Notes: a model not told the origin generated them from the sequence alone. A stretch of 64,000 bases of DNA from Gemmatimonadaceae bacterium (GCA_019186945.1 JABAQJ010000006.1:62001-126000); one strand, 5' to 3'. Positions 1 to 10,059 are shown, counted from the first letter of the stretch. Numbers and translations: made by a program.

Positions 1-73
1 TCCGCATGCTGAAGGCGACGTGCGCGATAAACTGCCCGCGCAGGTACGCGAGCCGCTCCCGTACTGAGGACAT
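1..73 (-). CDS. Start of an ABC transporter permease (partial, runs off the window)
   Basis: Only the first 24 codons are present, beginning MSSVRERLAYLRG. The ATG lies 3 bases after the stop of the HlyD-type adaptor, so the two are surely cotranscribed. In MacAB-like efflux systems the adaptor is usually followed by an FtsX/MacB-type permease, and a short basic amphipathic start before the first membrane helix fits that. The assignment rests mostly on position, because no diagnostic domain is inside the window. Confidence 0.4.
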   Translation of the reverse strand, partial: MSSVRERLAYLRGQFIAHVAFSMR

Positions 74-76
74 GGC

Positions 77-1483
77 CTAACGGCGGATGGCCGCGCCCGC
101 GCGACCATCCGCCGCGGCAGGCGACGCCGGCAGGTCTCGCCCGTCGCCCTTGCCGTCGGTCGGCTTCACCGGCACCGATCTCGATCTGGTGGTATCGCCG
201 GGTCCGGGCTCGGGCTTCCCGCCCGATCCGGGGAGGCGCACGGTCGCGATGCCCTGCTTGTCCGATGGAGACGATAGCAGCACTTCGGCGTTCTCCTCCA
301 ACCCTCGCACGATCACGACCTCGTTGTCGTTCATCGCACCGGTTTCGACTTCCTGCCTGACGATCCGCGATCCGTTCTTCCTGAACACGAACGGCGTGTC
401 GCCTTCCGACATTACCGCCTCCAGGGGAATCGAAAGCGCGTTCGGGATCGCATAGGTCTCGATCGCAGAAGACGTCGTCATGCCGGGACGCAACGTGGTG
501 TCTGGCTGATCGACCAGGATCTTCACCTCGAATACCTTGGCGTCCGCATTCGGCCGCTGCTCTCCCACGTTCGCCACCGAGGTCACCTTCCCGGTCAGCC
601 GCTTCGTGGGGTCAGAGTCGAGCGTGAGGGAGACGGGATTGCCAACACCCACCTTGCGTACGTCGATCTCATTGATGTACGTGATCGATTCCATCTGTGT
701 CAGGTCGGGGAGCGTTGCAACGGTCGGATCCCATGGGCTGACCTGCGAACCTGTAGTCTTCTTCCGTCCGTTCCATTCCTTGACATATATGACCATCCCA
801 CCCGCCGGGGCATGGATGGTGAAACCCTTCATGACGGTCTCGACGATCGAAAGCTTGTTGCGCGAACGGGTGACATCCGCCCCGACTTCGCGCATCTTCG
901 CCTGGGCCTGCTCCGTCTTCGTCTTGTAGTCCGTCTTGGCTTGCGCCAGCGCACGCTGCGCCTTCTCGTAGTCTATCTCGGCCTGCCGACGCACCGATGG
1001 AGCCTCGTAGATCGCCTGTTCCTTCGCGATCCGTTTCTCCTCCAGCGACAACTCCATCGTCTTCATGTCCTCGCGCGCCTTCGACAGGTTCAACGCCGAG
1101 TCCAGCATTGCCTGTTCGAGTTGCGCTTCGGCTTTCGTGAGCGCCAGCTGAACCTCCGCCAGTTTGGCCGCAATCGTCGAGCGGTCGAGCTCGGCCACCA
1201 CGTCTCCTTCCTTCACGATCGTCCCCTCCGGAACGATCGACGAGATCTTCATCTGGAATGCATCTGCCTGCTGAGCGTTGGGTGGCCCCTGGATCTGGAC
1301 GAACTTCTTCGCCCGAAGCTCACCCGCCGTGGTGACGAGCACCCTGAACTGGCCCTTCCTTGCACGCGTCGTGATCGACGTGCCCTTCTCGTTGCGATCT
1401 CGCGCGAGGAGCCAGGATGCAGGGATGACGACCAATGCGCCTGCGGCGACAATAATCGCCAGTCGCGACCGCGGGAGCGGCAT
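77..1483 (-). CDS. HlyD/MacA-family efflux periplasmic adaptor
   Basis: This 468-residue protein is a membrane-fusion adaptor that would link an inner-membrane exporter to an outer-membrane channel. It has one N-terminal anchor helix (about residues 8-26). The first lipoyl half-motif follows (PEGTIVKEGDVVAELD), then a long charged coiled coil (about 95-205) and the second lipoyl half (HAPAGGMVIY). The beta-barrel and membrane-proximal domains come last, with a disordered Gly/Pro/Arg tail. A GAGG about 8 bases before the ATG supports the start. The permease gene begins 3 bases downstream, so this is the first visible gene of an export operon. The substrate cannot be told from sequence. It is divergent from nadA across a 275-base gap. 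Confidence 0.88.
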   Translation of the reverse strand: MPLPRSRLAIIVAAGALVVIPASWLLARDRNEKGTSITTRARKGQFRVLVTTAGELRAKKFVQIQGPPNAQQADAFQMKISSIVPEGTIVKEGDVVAELDRSTIAAKLAEVQLALTKAEAQLEQAMLDSALNLSKAREDMKTMELSLEEKRIAKEQAIYEAPSVRRQAEIDYEKAQRALAQAKTDYKTKTEQAQAKMREVGADVTRSRNKLSIVETVMKGFTIHAPAGGMVIYVKEWNGRKKTTGSQVSPWDPTVATLPDLTQMESITYINEIDVRKVGVGNPVSLTLDSDPTKRLTGKVTSVANVGEQRPNADAKVFEVKILVDQPDTTLRPGMTTSSAIETYAIPNALSIPLEAVMSEGDTPFVFRKNGSRIVRQEVETGAMNDNEVVIVRGLEENAEVLLSSPSDKQGIATVRLPGSGGKPEPGPGDTTRSRSVPVKPTDGKGDGRDLPASPAAADGRAGAAIRR

Positions 1484-1758
1484 GATGTGCGCCTCGGACT
1501 AGGGGGAACGTATTCCAGGAGGCGGAACGCATCGCCGACGCCCACCGAGGCGCCCGACAATGCTGCCGTCCTGACTGGACTCTGACACTTCAACGCACAG
1601 AACGGTTGGCCCCGCCCATTTCTCCGTCAAGGGTTCCTTGCCGGAAGCTGTAGCGGATCGCACTACGCCACTCGCCCGTCACACACGATAGCCGCTCCGT
1701 CGCTCGCGCGCCGCCGACGAGATTAGCGTGAGACCGCGCCCGAACTACATTTCTTAGC

Positions 1759-2769
1759 ATGTCTCACGATGCCCCGGGGACGCCGGAACTCCAGCAGAAG
1801 ATCAAGGATCTCGCCCGCGAGCGAAACGCGGTTATCCTTGCGCACAACTATCAGCGGCCGGAAGTGCAGGAGGTAGCCGATTTCGTCGGTGACTCGCTCG
1901 GCTTGTCTCGCGAAGCGGCGCGTACCGACGCGGACGTGATCGTCTTCTGCGGCGTTCACTTCATGGCTGAGACGGCAAAGATCCTCTCTCCGCAGAAGAC
2001 CGTTCTACTGCCGGACCTCGCAGCCGGCTGTTCGCTGGCAGACACAATTACCGCCGACCAGCTGCGCCAGTGGAAGGCCGAGCATCCGGGAGCCGTGGTT
2101 GTCTCGTACGTGAACACAACGGCCGAAGTAAAGGCTGAGACGGATTATTGCTGCACGTCTGGCAACGCCGTCGAGGTCGTGAACGCGATCCCGGCAGACC
2201 GGGAGATCCTGTTCAATCCGGACTTCTTCCTCGGCGTTCATGTGAGGCGACTGACTGGTCGGACCAACATGCACGTCTGGATGGGCGAGTGTCATGTGCA
2301 CGCCGGGATCACCGTGACGAGCCTCAACACGCAACGCAGTCGGTACCCTTCGGCGGAGATCCTCGTACATCCCGAATGCGGGTGCGCCACGAACGTACTG
2401 GAAGCGATGTCCGCGGGGGCGTTGAGCGCGGATGGGGTTCAAGTGCTCTCCACGGAAGGGATGATCCAGCAGCCCGGCCGATCCTCGAAGCAGGAGTTCA
2501 TCGTCGCCACGGAAACGGGAATCCTTCACCGAATGCGGCGGGCGCATCCTGACAAGACGTTCCATGCTGCCAACGAGCGGGCGCAGTGTCAGTACATGAA
2601 ACTCACTACGCTCCCCAAGGTTCTCCACGCACTCGTGCACACGCAGTACCGGATCGAAGTGCCACCGGACATCGGCGCGCGCGCCAAGCGCGCGCTGGAA
2701 CGGATGGTCGCGATCGGTTCGTCACAAGCTCGGCCGGCGGTTGCCGCGGGTTTCGATCCAGGAGAGTAG
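1759..2769 (+). CDS. nadA: Quinolinate synthase A
   Basis: NadA condenses iminoaspartate with dihydroxyacetone phosphate to make quinolinate in de novo NAD synthesis, using an oxygen-sensitive [4Fe-4S] cluster. The 336-residue length is normal. The three cluster cysteines are recognisable in [15 protein letters not shown] and AQCQYMKL, and the substrate-binding [10 protein letters not shown] segment is near the N-terminus. No clear Shine-Dalgarno precedes the ATG. nadC follows 25 bases after the stop, so quinolinate passes straight to the next enzyme. No nadB (aspartate oxidase) is visible in this window. Confidence 0.96.
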   Translation: MSHDAPGTPELQQKIKDLARERNAVILAHNYQRPEVQEVADFVGDSLGLSREAARTDADVIVFCGVHFMAETAKILSPQKTVLLPDLAAGCSLADTITADQLRQWKAEHPGAVVVSYVNTTAEVKAETDYCCTSGNAVEVVNAIPADREILFNPDFFLGVHVRRLTGRTNMHVWMGECHVHAGITVTSLNTQRSRYPSAEILVHPECGCATNVLEAMSAGALSADGVQVLSTEGMIQQPGRSSKQEFIVATETGILHRMRRAHPDKTFHAANERAQCQYMKLTTLPKVLHALVHTQYRIEVPPDIGARAKRALERMVAIGSSQARPAVAAGFDPGE

Positions 2770-2794
2770 CACCGCCGGTCACTCGGAGACGCGC

Positions 2795-3730
2795 ATGACA
2801 CGAACACCCGGGTACTCGAGCCCCACTCCGCCGTCACGACGCGTGGCGCCGCTGGAGATCCCCGCGGTGCAGAGTGGCGACTCTCTGCGCTTCCCGCTGT
2901 CTCGCGAACAGCTGCAGGAGCGAGTGCGGGAGGCGTTGATCGAGGATGGCGCCTTCAACGACATCACGACGATCGCCACGGTGCGCTCGGATCGACGGGC
3001 GCACGCCCGGCTGGTCTCGCGTGAGACAGGAGTGGTTGCTGGCATTCCGCTGGCGCTCGAAGCGTTCCGTCAGCTCGATCCCAAGGGCGCCGTCCGCGTG
3101 GATGCGGAGGACGGCACGCACGTGAAGAAGGGCGACGTCATTCTCGCCATCAACGGCCACGCCCGTGGCATGCTCTCCGCCGAGCGCGTGGCACTGAACT
3201 TCCTGCAGCGCCTGTCCGGCATCGCCACGCTGGCATCGCGTTTCGTGGAAGCGGTGCACGGCACGTCAGCTGCGATTCTTGACACGCGGAAGACGACGCC
3301 GGGTTGGCGCAGCCTGGAGAAATACGCGGTCCGTGCCGGTGGTGGGCGAAATCACAGGCTCGACCTTGCCGCCTCCGTGTTGATCAAGGACAATCACTTG
3401 GCCGCCGTGGACGGGAGCGTCGCGATCGCGGTGCAACGCGCCCGGGAGATCGCCCCGGCGAACGCCGCCATCGAGGTGGAATGCGAGTCGATTGCGCAGG
3501 TGACGGATGCAATCGCTGCCGGCGCCCACATCATCCTGCTGGACAACATGCCAGTGGAACTCATGGCGCGGTGTGTCGCTCTGGTCGGCGGCCGTGCGAA
3601 AACGGAAGCATCCGGAGGAATCGCGCTCCAGAACGTGCGCTCTATCGCACTAACGGGCGTTGACTTCATTTCCGTCGGCGCGCTCACGCACTCCGCGCCG
3701 GCGATGAACATGGCCCTCGACTTCGAGTGA
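2795..3730 (+). CDS. nadC: Nicotinate-nucleotide pyrophosphorylase (carboxylating)
   Basis: NadC converts quinolinate and PRPP to nicotinate mononucleotide, the step after NadA. Family motifs are intact: ILDTRKTTPGWRSLEKYAV, the basic RNHRLDL stretch, LIKDNHL, EVECES, LLDNM and EASGGI. I chose the ATG at 2795 because GGAG stands about 8 bases before it. A longer in-frame start at 2741 would overlap nadA and add residues unlike the family. The product is 311 residues with a Ser/Pro-rich leader of about 30 residues before the conserved core. It is followed after 8 bases by a zinc-ribbon microprotein gene. Confidence 0.96.
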   Translation: MTRTPGYSSPTPPSRRVAPLEIPAVQSGDSLRFPLSREQLQERVREALIEDGAFNDITTIATVRSDRRAHARLVSRETGVVAGIPLALEAFRQLDPKGAVRVDAEDGTHVKKGDVILAINGHARGMLSAERVALNFLQRLSGIATLASRFVEAVHGTSAAILDTRKTTPGWRSLEKYAVRAGGGRNHRLDLAASVLIKDNHLAAVDGSVAIAVQRAREIAPANAAIEVECESIAQVTDAIAAGAHIILLDNMPVELMARCVALVGGRAKTEASGGIALQNVRSIALTGVDFISVGALTHSAPAMNMALDFE

Positions 3731-3738
3731 CCGGTCAC

Positions 3739-3900
3739 ATGCCACCGGGTACGCCACCGCCTGGCGCTCAGCCGTCAGTTGGCGGAATCGAACCCCAGGA
3801 GTCCTGCGCCATCTGCGGCACGACGAACCTGATGGAGCTTCGGTGCAAGGTGACCTGCAGGAACTGCCGGACGATTCTGCGCTCGTGCGCTGACCTGTAA
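3739..3900 (+). CDS. Zinc-ribbon microprotein downstream of nadC
   Basis: This 53-residue reading frame begins 8 bases after nadC. A Pro/Gly-rich start is followed by two knuckles, CAICGTTN and CRNCRTILRSC, 14 residues apart, which is the pattern of a single zinc ribbon. I recall similar tiny CxxC proteins in this phylum and in Acidobacteria, but I know of no function. The tight spacing suggests cotranscription with nadA-nadC. The cysteine spacing makes chance unlikely even though the gene is short. Possible roles are a protein-interaction module or a regulator, and neither can be shown from sequence. Confidence 0.7.
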   Translation: MPPGTPPPGAQPSVGGIEPQESCAICGTTNLMELRCKVTCRNCRTILRSCADL

Positions 3901-3998
3901 GACACCGGCAGCCGCTCGCTTTCGCAGGCGCTTGCGCGATCGCGGCCATGCCGCTGCCGAAGCGCGCGAGGCCCGCGTGGTGAGCGGTTACTCGCCGG

Positions 3999-5423
3999 CT
4001 ACGGAATGACCGTTATGACCGCCGTGCCGTCCACTCCCTCCGACGTGGCGGTAATGACTGCCTGACCCACCGCAATCGCCTTGACCAGCCCGTTGGCGGC
4101 AACCGTGGCGATCGTCGTATCCGAAGAGGCCCAGGTGATCGACCTGTTGTTCAGCGGGTTTCCGTTGATGTCACGAGGCGTCGCCTGCAGCTGCTGCACC
4201 AAGCCGACCTTGAGTTGGCTTGTCTGAGGTGTGACCGTCACCGAGACGACCGGAAGCTGGTTGACCGTCACCGTGATTGGCGTACTGGGAATCTGATCCA
4301 CGATCAACTGCACGCTCGTTGTGCCGGGAGAAAGCGCCGTGATCACGCCACCACCGGTAACGCTCGCCACCGTACCGTTGCTGTTGGTCCAGAGCACGTT
4401 CCGTCCCGTCGTCGTCAGCGCATTTCCCGCGCTGTCTTTCACGACGGCCGCCAATTGCGACGTCTGTCCCACGAGGAACGTCGGATCGTTAGGCAGGATC
4501 GACACCGTCGCTACCGGTATCTGCGTGACCTGAACCTGGAGTTGATCGACAACGCCCTCGCACTCGACTACGATCGTCGCCGTTCCGATCAGGTTCCCGG
4601 TCACCAGGCCAGTCGTACTCACAGAGGCCACGGCCGGATTCGTCGAGTGCCACGTGTAGACGCGATTGGGGAGCGGCACGTTCTGAAAGTTCAGCGCCTG
4701 CGCGACGACCTGGAGCGACTTCGTGATCCGAAGGATGTACGAGCCCGTCAGCGGATCGATGATCCGGACCGACGCCACCTTCTCCGGAATCACCCGCACT
4801 TTCACTGTCGCGCGCAGGCTATCGCCCACCACCGCGTTGACGATCGTCTCGCCCACAGAAATCCCCGTCACCGCCCCGCCCGGCGCAATCGCCGCGACCA
4901 GCGGATTCGCGCTCGACCACGTCACCACGCGTCCCGGGATCGGACTGCCCGCAGCGTCAAAGACCGCGGCGTTGATACCCTTCTGCGAGTTCACGTTCAC
5001 CTCGAGCGAGTCCGGTATCACCAGCAGTCGTGTCGCCTTCGATATTACGATGATCACGATGGGGTTCGACGGGCGACCGCCGATTGTCGCGACCAGTCGT
5101 GTCACGCCAATCTTGAGTCCGGTGACCACACCGTTCGCGTCGACAGAAGCAACCGTCGAGTCCATGATTCGCCACGTCACCCTCCGGCCGGTCAGTTCCT
5201 GTCCCTGTGCATCCAGGGCAGTCGCCACGAAATGGGATACCTTCGACCCCACTTCCACGGAGTCCTGCGCCGGAAGAACTGCCACCTGGTTCACAGCCGG
5301 CGGCTCGATGCTGTTCGTGCAGGCCGCGCTCGCGAGGCCTGCTACCAACAGCAGCCCGGCCGTCCAGGTATGCCGCAGTGCGTGTGACAAGTTGCTCCAA
5401 GGTGCCATCGCAAAACGAACCAT
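3999..5423 (-). CDS. Big_2 (Ig-like) repeat surface lipoprotein
   Basis: From the ATG at 5423 the product is 474 residues, with a hydrophobic signal ending in a lipobox (GLASAAC). A longer in-frame extension lacks signal character, and GAGGAC stands about 10 bases before 5423. The mature part is five tandem bacterial Ig-like (Big_2) domains of about 80-90 residues. Each ends in a recognisable strand such as VASVDANGVVTGLKIG, VAAIAPGGAVTGISVG, VASVSTTGLVTGNLIG or IATVAANGLVKAIAVG. Such proteins are usually anchored outside the cell and act as structural or adhesive modules. There is no enzymatic domain. It is transcribed away from a DUF255 gene 267 bases upstream. Confidence 0.85.
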   Translation of the reverse strand: MVRFAMAPWSNLSHALRHTWTAGLLLVAGLASAACTNSIEPPAVNQVAVLPAQDSVEVGSKVSHFVATALDAQGQELTGRRVTWRIMDSTVASVDANGVVTGLKIGVTRLVATIGGRPSNPIVIIVISKATRLLVIPDSLEVNVNSQKGINAAVFDAAGSPIPGRVVTWSSANPLVAAIAPGGAVTGISVGETIVNAVVGDSLRATVKVRVIPEKVASVRIIDPLTGSYILRITKSLQVVAQALNFQNVPLPNRVYTWHSTNPAVASVSTTGLVTGNLIGTATIVVECEGVVDQLQVQVTQIPVATVSILPNDPTFLVGQTSQLAAVVKDSAGNALTTTGRNVLWTNSNGTVASVTGGGVITALSPGTTSVQLIVDQIPSTPITVTVNQLPVVSVTVTPQTSQLKVGLVQQLQATPRDINGNPLNNRSITWASSDTTIATVAANGLVKAIAVGQAVITATSEGVDGTAVITVIP

Positions 5424-5690
5424 TCGTTCATTGTCCTCGTCAGAAATTGCCGAATCCGCTGCTGACCAGCGCCAGTCTCGCCCTGCAGCGTCCCGGAACC
5501 GTACGTCGAATGCGACACTCATCGCCCCACCTGCCCTGATCCAGGCTCTTCGACTCCCCTGCAGGATGCGTGTCGGCAAACCGAACGCCGCTCCCCGTGG
5601 GCAGCGACCCGCATCAAACGACGACCAAGCACAAGCGAGATAACGAATTGCGCTGGGCAAACGCCGTACCAGCTGTGTCGCGCACGCGCG

Positions 5691-7727
5691 TCATGTCACC
5701 GGAAGAATAGCCCGCTCCAGTTGTGTCGCCAGCTCCTCACGGTGATGCGTGGGCGCATCGCACACGTACCGCCGGCAGACGTAAGCAGTCGCCATTCCGT
5801 CGATGGCGAGTTTGCCGGCGGTAAGCGCCAGCGGCAACCGACTGCCATGGTCAGCACCTCCAAGCACCAGACTGGGGACGAACTTCTGCGCCACGACCCT
5901 GTGCAGCACTCTGACCCCGTCACTCTCCGGCGCACCAGAAAGTACGACCTGGACAGCACCGTTCACGGCTATGTCTGCCACCGCCAACAAGTTGCCGAAT
6001 CCAAGCGGATTCCTCACCGCGATCTCCCACAGTTGACCGAGTACGCCCTCACCCAGCGAGCGCCAAGTCTCGTCGCCCGCGAACTCGGCGGCCCTGAGGA
6101 GGAGTTCGGCCACAAGACTCTGGCCCGACGGTGTTGCGTTGTCCGCAACGTCCCGCGGACGGGTGACGAGCGTCTCGTGATCGTGCGCGGCATCGAAGAA
6201 TAGCCCACTCGTGCGATCACAAAAGTGCGCGACCGTTGCGCGTGTCAGTTCGAGCGCTCGGCCGATCCACTGGTCGTCGAAGGTCAACTCATAGACGTCC
6301 ATCAGCGCCAGCGCCAGCGAAGCCTGATCCTCGAGGAATCCCGGCACCTTGACCTGTCCGCTCTTGTAGATGCGGAAGACACGCGCATCCCGCACCAGCG
6401 TTCGCCAGAGGAAGTCCGCGTTCGCCAGAGCCACGTCACGCAGATTCGCGTCTTCGAAGGCCGCCGCAGCCTGCGAGATCGACCGGAGCATCAGCGCGTT
6501 CCAGGAGGTCACGACCTTCTCGTCTCGTGCCGGCCAGACGCGACGGCCCCGTGCGGCATAGAGCGACTCCCTAACGCGCGCCATGGCCGACCGCGCAGCT
6601 GGATCGCAAGGCGCATTCCCCCGGGACGGCCTGGCGACGTGCAGAATGTTCGCGCCCTCGAAGTTCCCCGCCTCACTCACACCCCAGACATCGCGGACGA
6701 TCTCGAAGTCCGTCCCGGCGATCCGCCTCAGCTCGGCGTCGCTCCAAGTATAGAAGCGACCCTCATGTCCTTCGCTGTCAGCGTCCAGCGACGAATAGAA
6801 ACCCCCTTCGGGAGACGTCATCTCCCGCCGCAACCACGTCAGTGTCTCCTCCACGCCACGCCGAACCTCGTCGTCATGAGTGACCTTCCACAGGGCCACG
6901 CCAACGCCGACGAAGAGCGCGTTGTCATAGAGCATCTTCTCGAAGTGGGGAACCAGCCATCGGTCGTCGACGGCGTAGCGGTGCAGGCCGCCGCCAACCT
7001 GGTCGTAGATCCCACCGCGGAACATGGCGAGGTATGTGTCGCGAACCATGGACAGCGCTTTCTCGTCACCCGTGCGCGACCAGTGTATGAGCAGAAACCT
7101 CAAGGTCATCGACGGCGGAAACTTCGGTGCGTCTCCGAACCCCGCGTAACGCTCGTCGTAGCTCGCAGTCAGCAACCGCACCGCTTGGTTGAACCCGGCG
7201 TCGGTCAGCGCGCCTGACGCGGGCGGCTGCGAAGGGGCCGAGAGGATCCCGCGCAGCGCGCGCGCCGTCTCCGCGACGCGATCGGGCTGCGCTCGATACG
7301 CGTGTGCGACACCCTGGAGCACGCGGGCAAACGACGGCAGTCCATGACGGTCGTGTTTCGGGAAGTACGTGCCACCAAAGAACGGCACGCCATCAGGCGT
7401 CAGGAAAACCGTCATTGGCCAGCCCCCGGAACCCGTCATTGCCTGCACCGCCTGCATGTAGATCGAATCCAGGTCTGGCCGCTCCTCGCGATCCACCTTG
7501 ATGTTGACGAACGATTCGTTCATCAACTGCGCCGTCGCTTCGTCCTCGAACGACTCATGGGCCATGACATGACACCAGTGACAGGCGGCATAGCCAATAC
7601 TTAGCAGGATGGGCCGATCGAGTTCACGGGCTCGCGCCAGCGCCGCCGGTGACCACGGATACCATTCAACTGGGTTGGCTGCGTGCTGAAGGAGGTACGG
7701 CGAGGTTTCGTTCTTCAGGGCGTTCAT
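5691..7727 (-). CDS. DUF255 thioredoxin-like protein with (alpha/alpha)6 barrel (YyaL/SPATA20 family)
   Basis: The 678-residue product starts MNALKNETSPYLLQHA, the standard N-terminus of this family, which fixes the start at 7727. The thioredoxin-fold domain carries a CxxC in YAACHWCHVM and the conserved SGGWPMTVFLTPDG and GGTYFP segments. The rest is a helical barrel resembling N-acylglucosamine 2-epimerases (for example GGGLHRYAVDDRWLVPHFEKM). The biochemical role of the family is not settled; a redox or sugar-related role is usually proposed. It is divergent from an M20 peptidase gene across 118 bases that must hold both promoters. Confidence 0.92.
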   Translation of the reverse strand: MNALKNETSPYLLQHAANPVEWYPWSPAALARARELDRPILLSIGYAACHWCHVMAHESFEDEATAQLMNESFVNIKVDREERPDLDSIYMQAVQAMTGSGGWPMTVFLTPDGVPFFGGTYFPKHDRHGLPSFARVLQGVAHAYRAQPDRVAETARALRGILSAPSQPPASGALTDAGFNQAVRLLTASYDERYAGFGDAPKFPPSMTLRFLLIHWSRTGDEKALSMVRDTYLAMFRGGIYDQVGGGLHRYAVDDRWLVPHFEKMLYDNALFVGVGVALWKVTHDDEVRRGVEETLTWLRREMTSPEGGFYSSLDADSEGHEGRFYTWSDAELRRIAGTDFEIVRDVWGVSEAGNFEGANILHVARPSRGNAPCDPAARSAMARVRESLYAARGRRVWPARDEKVVTSWNALMLRSISQAAAAFEDANLRDVALANADFLWRTLVRDARVFRIYKSGQVKVPGFLEDQASLALALMDVYELTFDDQWIGRALELTRATVAHFCDRTSGLFFDAAHDHETLVTRPRDVADNATPSGQSLVAELLLRAAEFAGDETWRSLGEGVLGQLWEIAVRNPLGFGNLLAVADIAVNGAVQVVLSGAPESDGVRVLHRVVAQKFVPSLVLGGADHGSRLPLALTAGKLAIDGMATAYVCRRYVCDAPTHHREELATQLERAILPVT

Positions 7728-7845
7728 GCGTACCGGGCTTCTCGGGAGGCGGTTCGCGAGCGTGGAGTCTCTACAATAGCTTGCTGTGCACCTCCCGTAC
7801 GACGGCACGCGATGCCGGCGGGCTGAACTACTGTTCGCGTCCACC

Positions 7846-9222
7846 ATGAGCCACACCTTGTCCGCCGACCTCGAGTTCTGGTTCGTGCAGCATGCGGATC
7901 GCATGCAGCGCGAGCTGTTCGAGTTTCTTCGCATCCCCAGCGTCAGCGCGCGCACCGAGCACGCCGCAGACGTTCGTCGTGCGGCCGAGTTTCTGCAGCG
8001 GTCGCTCGAGACCATCGGGTGCGACGTCGAGATCGTCGAAACGCCGGGGCATCCTGTCGTACTGGCGGAGTGGCGGCGCGCTGGACCGCACGCACCCACG
8101 TACCTCGTGTACGGGCATTACGATGTGCAGCCGGCGGAGCCGCTCGATCTCTGGGAAACACCGCCGTTTGAGCCGGCGGTGCGCGGCGGCAGGCTCTACG
8201 CGCGTGGCTCCGTCGACGACAAGGGTCAGCTGTATCTCCACATCAAGGCGATCGAGGCCATCCTCGCCGTGCGTGGCGGGCTACCGGTGAATATCGTGCT
8301 GGTCGCGGAAGGGGAGGAGGAAGTCGGCAGTGAGAACCTCGCCGACTTCGTGCGCTCGAACGCGGACCGGCTTGCATGCGACGGTGTGGTGGTCTCGGAT
8401 TCGTCCATGTTCGCGCCGGGGATTCCGTCGATCTTGTCGTCGCTGCGCGGTCTTGCCTATTTCCAGATCGACGTCGAGGGGCCAACCGTAGACCTGCACT
8501 CGGGAAGTTACGGCGGCGCCGTAGTGAACCCGGCGACCGCATTGGCGCGCATCCTTGCCAGTCTCCATGACGATGCGCGGCGCGTCGCCATCCCGGGCTT
8601 CTACGACTCTGTCCGTCCGTGGCCGGAAACCGTGCTAAGGGAAATGCGCGCTCTGCCGTTCGATGACGGTACGTTCCTTGGAGAAACCGGTGCGCCGGCG
8701 TTAGGTGGGGAGGATGGCTTCACCACCCTGGAACGTATCTGGACGCGACCGACGTGCGAAGTGAACGGACTCCTGAGCGGGTACACCGGCGAAGGTGCCA
8801 AGACTGTGCTCCCTTCGAGAGCGATGGCCAAGGTCAGCTGCCGCCTTGTCCCCGCCCAGTATCCCGAAGAGATCGGACGTCTCATGCGCGCGCATGTCGA
8901 GTCCGTTGCGCCACCCGAAGTCCGAGTGACCGTGACGGAACTCCACGGCGGTAAGCCGTGGCGAGCGGAACTCGGTGGCCCGCTGTTCGATGCCGGCTGC
9001 AAGGCGCTCGAGGCTGCGTTCGGTCGAGCGCCGGTCATCGTTGGCGAAGGCGGCTCGATTCCGGTCGTCGAGGTCTTCGAGTCGATCCTGAACGCCCCCG
9101 TCCTGCTCATGGGCTTTGGCCTTCCTGGCGAAAACGCGCACGCACCGAACGAGTGGATCAGCGTGGAGAATTACGAGCGCGGCATGCGAGCGGTGGCCTG
9201 CCTTTGGACGACCCTGGGATAG
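7846..9222 (+). CDS. M20-family dipeptidase/metallopeptidase
   Basis: A cytoplasmic di-zinc peptidase of 458 residues. Metal ligands are seen in YGHYDVQP, the bridging Asp in RGSVDDKG, the catalytic Glu pair in AEGEEEVGS, and a His near the C-terminus (ENAHAPNEW). The dimerisation domain lies between about 190 and 310. It most resembles the M20 dipeptidase group (CNDP/PepV-like) rather than ArgE or DapE. ATG 7846 was chosen because MSHTLSADLEFW aligns with where the family begins, although the ribosome site is weak. An in-frame start at 7786 would add 20 unlikely residues. Confidence 0.93.
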   Translation: MSHTLSADLEFWFVQHADRMQRELFEFLRIPSVSARTEHAADVRRAAEFLQRSLETIGCDVEIVETPGHPVVLAEWRRAGPHAPTYLVYGHYDVQPAEPLDLWETPPFEPAVRGGRLYARGSVDDKGQLYLHIKAIEAILAVRGGLPVNIVLVAEGEEEVGSENLADFVRSNADRLACDGVVVSDSSMFAPGIPSILSSLRGLAYFQIDVEGPTVDLHSGSYGGAVVNPATALARILASLHDDARRVAIPGFYDSVRPWPETVLREMRALPFDDGTFLGETGAPALGGEDGFTTLERIWTRPTCEVNGLLSGYTGEGAKTVLPSRAMAKVSCRLVPAQYPEEIGRLMRAHVESVAPPEVRVTVTELHGGKPWRAELGGPLFDAGCKALEAAFGRAPVIVGEGGSIPVVEVFESILNAPVLLMGFGLPGENAHAPNEWISVENYERGMRAVACLWTTLG

Positions 9223-9403
9223 CTTGCCCTTCAGTGAAGGCACAATCAGCCGTCCTCGTTCGATGACAGGCCGCATGCGCGCGACCCGGCATGCGCCGAG
9301 GAAGTGATGTGCTGGTAGCGAGTTAGGTGGTGGCTGCGCGTGGGCACCGGATGTGCCTCGTGCGCCGTTCGCCCGGCAAACGCCTACCACAAGGAGCACT
9401 ATC

Positions 9404-10033
9404 ATGAAGATTTTCCCTGTACTCACCCTCGTCGCTGTCGGCACGCTGGTTCTACCGGCATCGATGCCCGCGCAGAAGGCCACGCCTGTCGTAGCTCGCC
9501 TGACGCCGTATGTGGGCTACATGACGTTCGGCGATCTTGCGGACGGACCGATTGGCACTCGCATTGCCAACCAGAGCACCGCGATCTACGGTGCGGAGTT
9601 GGGAATCGATGTTGCGACAAACGTGACCTTGGTCGGGAACATCGGTTACGCGGATTCGAACGTTCGTGTGGGACTCCCTGTCATCGGCGGCATTTCGATC
9701 GCCGACAGCAAGGTGCTGCTCTATGACGGCGGCATCCAGCTGCGTCTTCCGGCCACCACCGCGTTAGGTTCGGGTCTTGTTCCATTTCTCCAGGGCGGTG
9801 CCGGTGCGATCCGGTACGAGATCCGCACCGGGCCGCTCGAGACTCGGTCGACGAATTTCGCCGTAAACGCCGGTGGCGGCATCGACGTCCAGCTCAGTCG
9901 GGCGATCGGCGTTCGCGGCATGGCGAAGGACTACATCGGGAAGTTCGACCTCCGGGAGGCTACGTCTCTGAGCCTCTCCAGCAAGGTCGCTCATAACCTG
10001 GTCTATAGTCTTGGGCTGAATCTGGGCTTCTAG
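9404..10033 (+). CDS. Outer-membrane beta-barrel protein
   Basis: A 209-residue protein with a signal peptide (MKIFPVLTLVAVGTLVLPAS, cut near AQKA), then alternating hydrophobic strands ending in an aromatic (LVYSLGLNLGF). That pattern is typical of small OmpA/OmpW-like barrels. AAGGAG stands about 8 bases before the ATG. No enzymatic motif is seen. A strong stem-loop 27 bases after the stop probably ends its transcript. The substrate or role is unknown. Confidence 0.8.
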   Translation: MKIFPVLTLVAVGTLVLPASMPAQKATPVVARLTPYVGYMTFGDLADGPIGTRIANQSTAIYGAELGIDVATNVTLVGNIGYADSNVRVGLPVIGGISIADSKVLLYDGGIQLRLPATTALGSGLVPFLQGGAGAIRYEIRTGPLETRSTNFAVNAGGGIDVQLSRAIGVRGMAKDYIGKFDLREATSLSLSSKVAHNLVYSLGLNLGF

Positions 10034-10059
10034 CAGTTCCCGGGGCGGCAGCGAAAGCG

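Noticed and set aside
812-1585. Long plus-strand frame opposite the HlyD-type gene
   Set aside because: Antisense shadow caused by high third-position GC; it is made of Arg/Leu/His-rich sequence with no domain.
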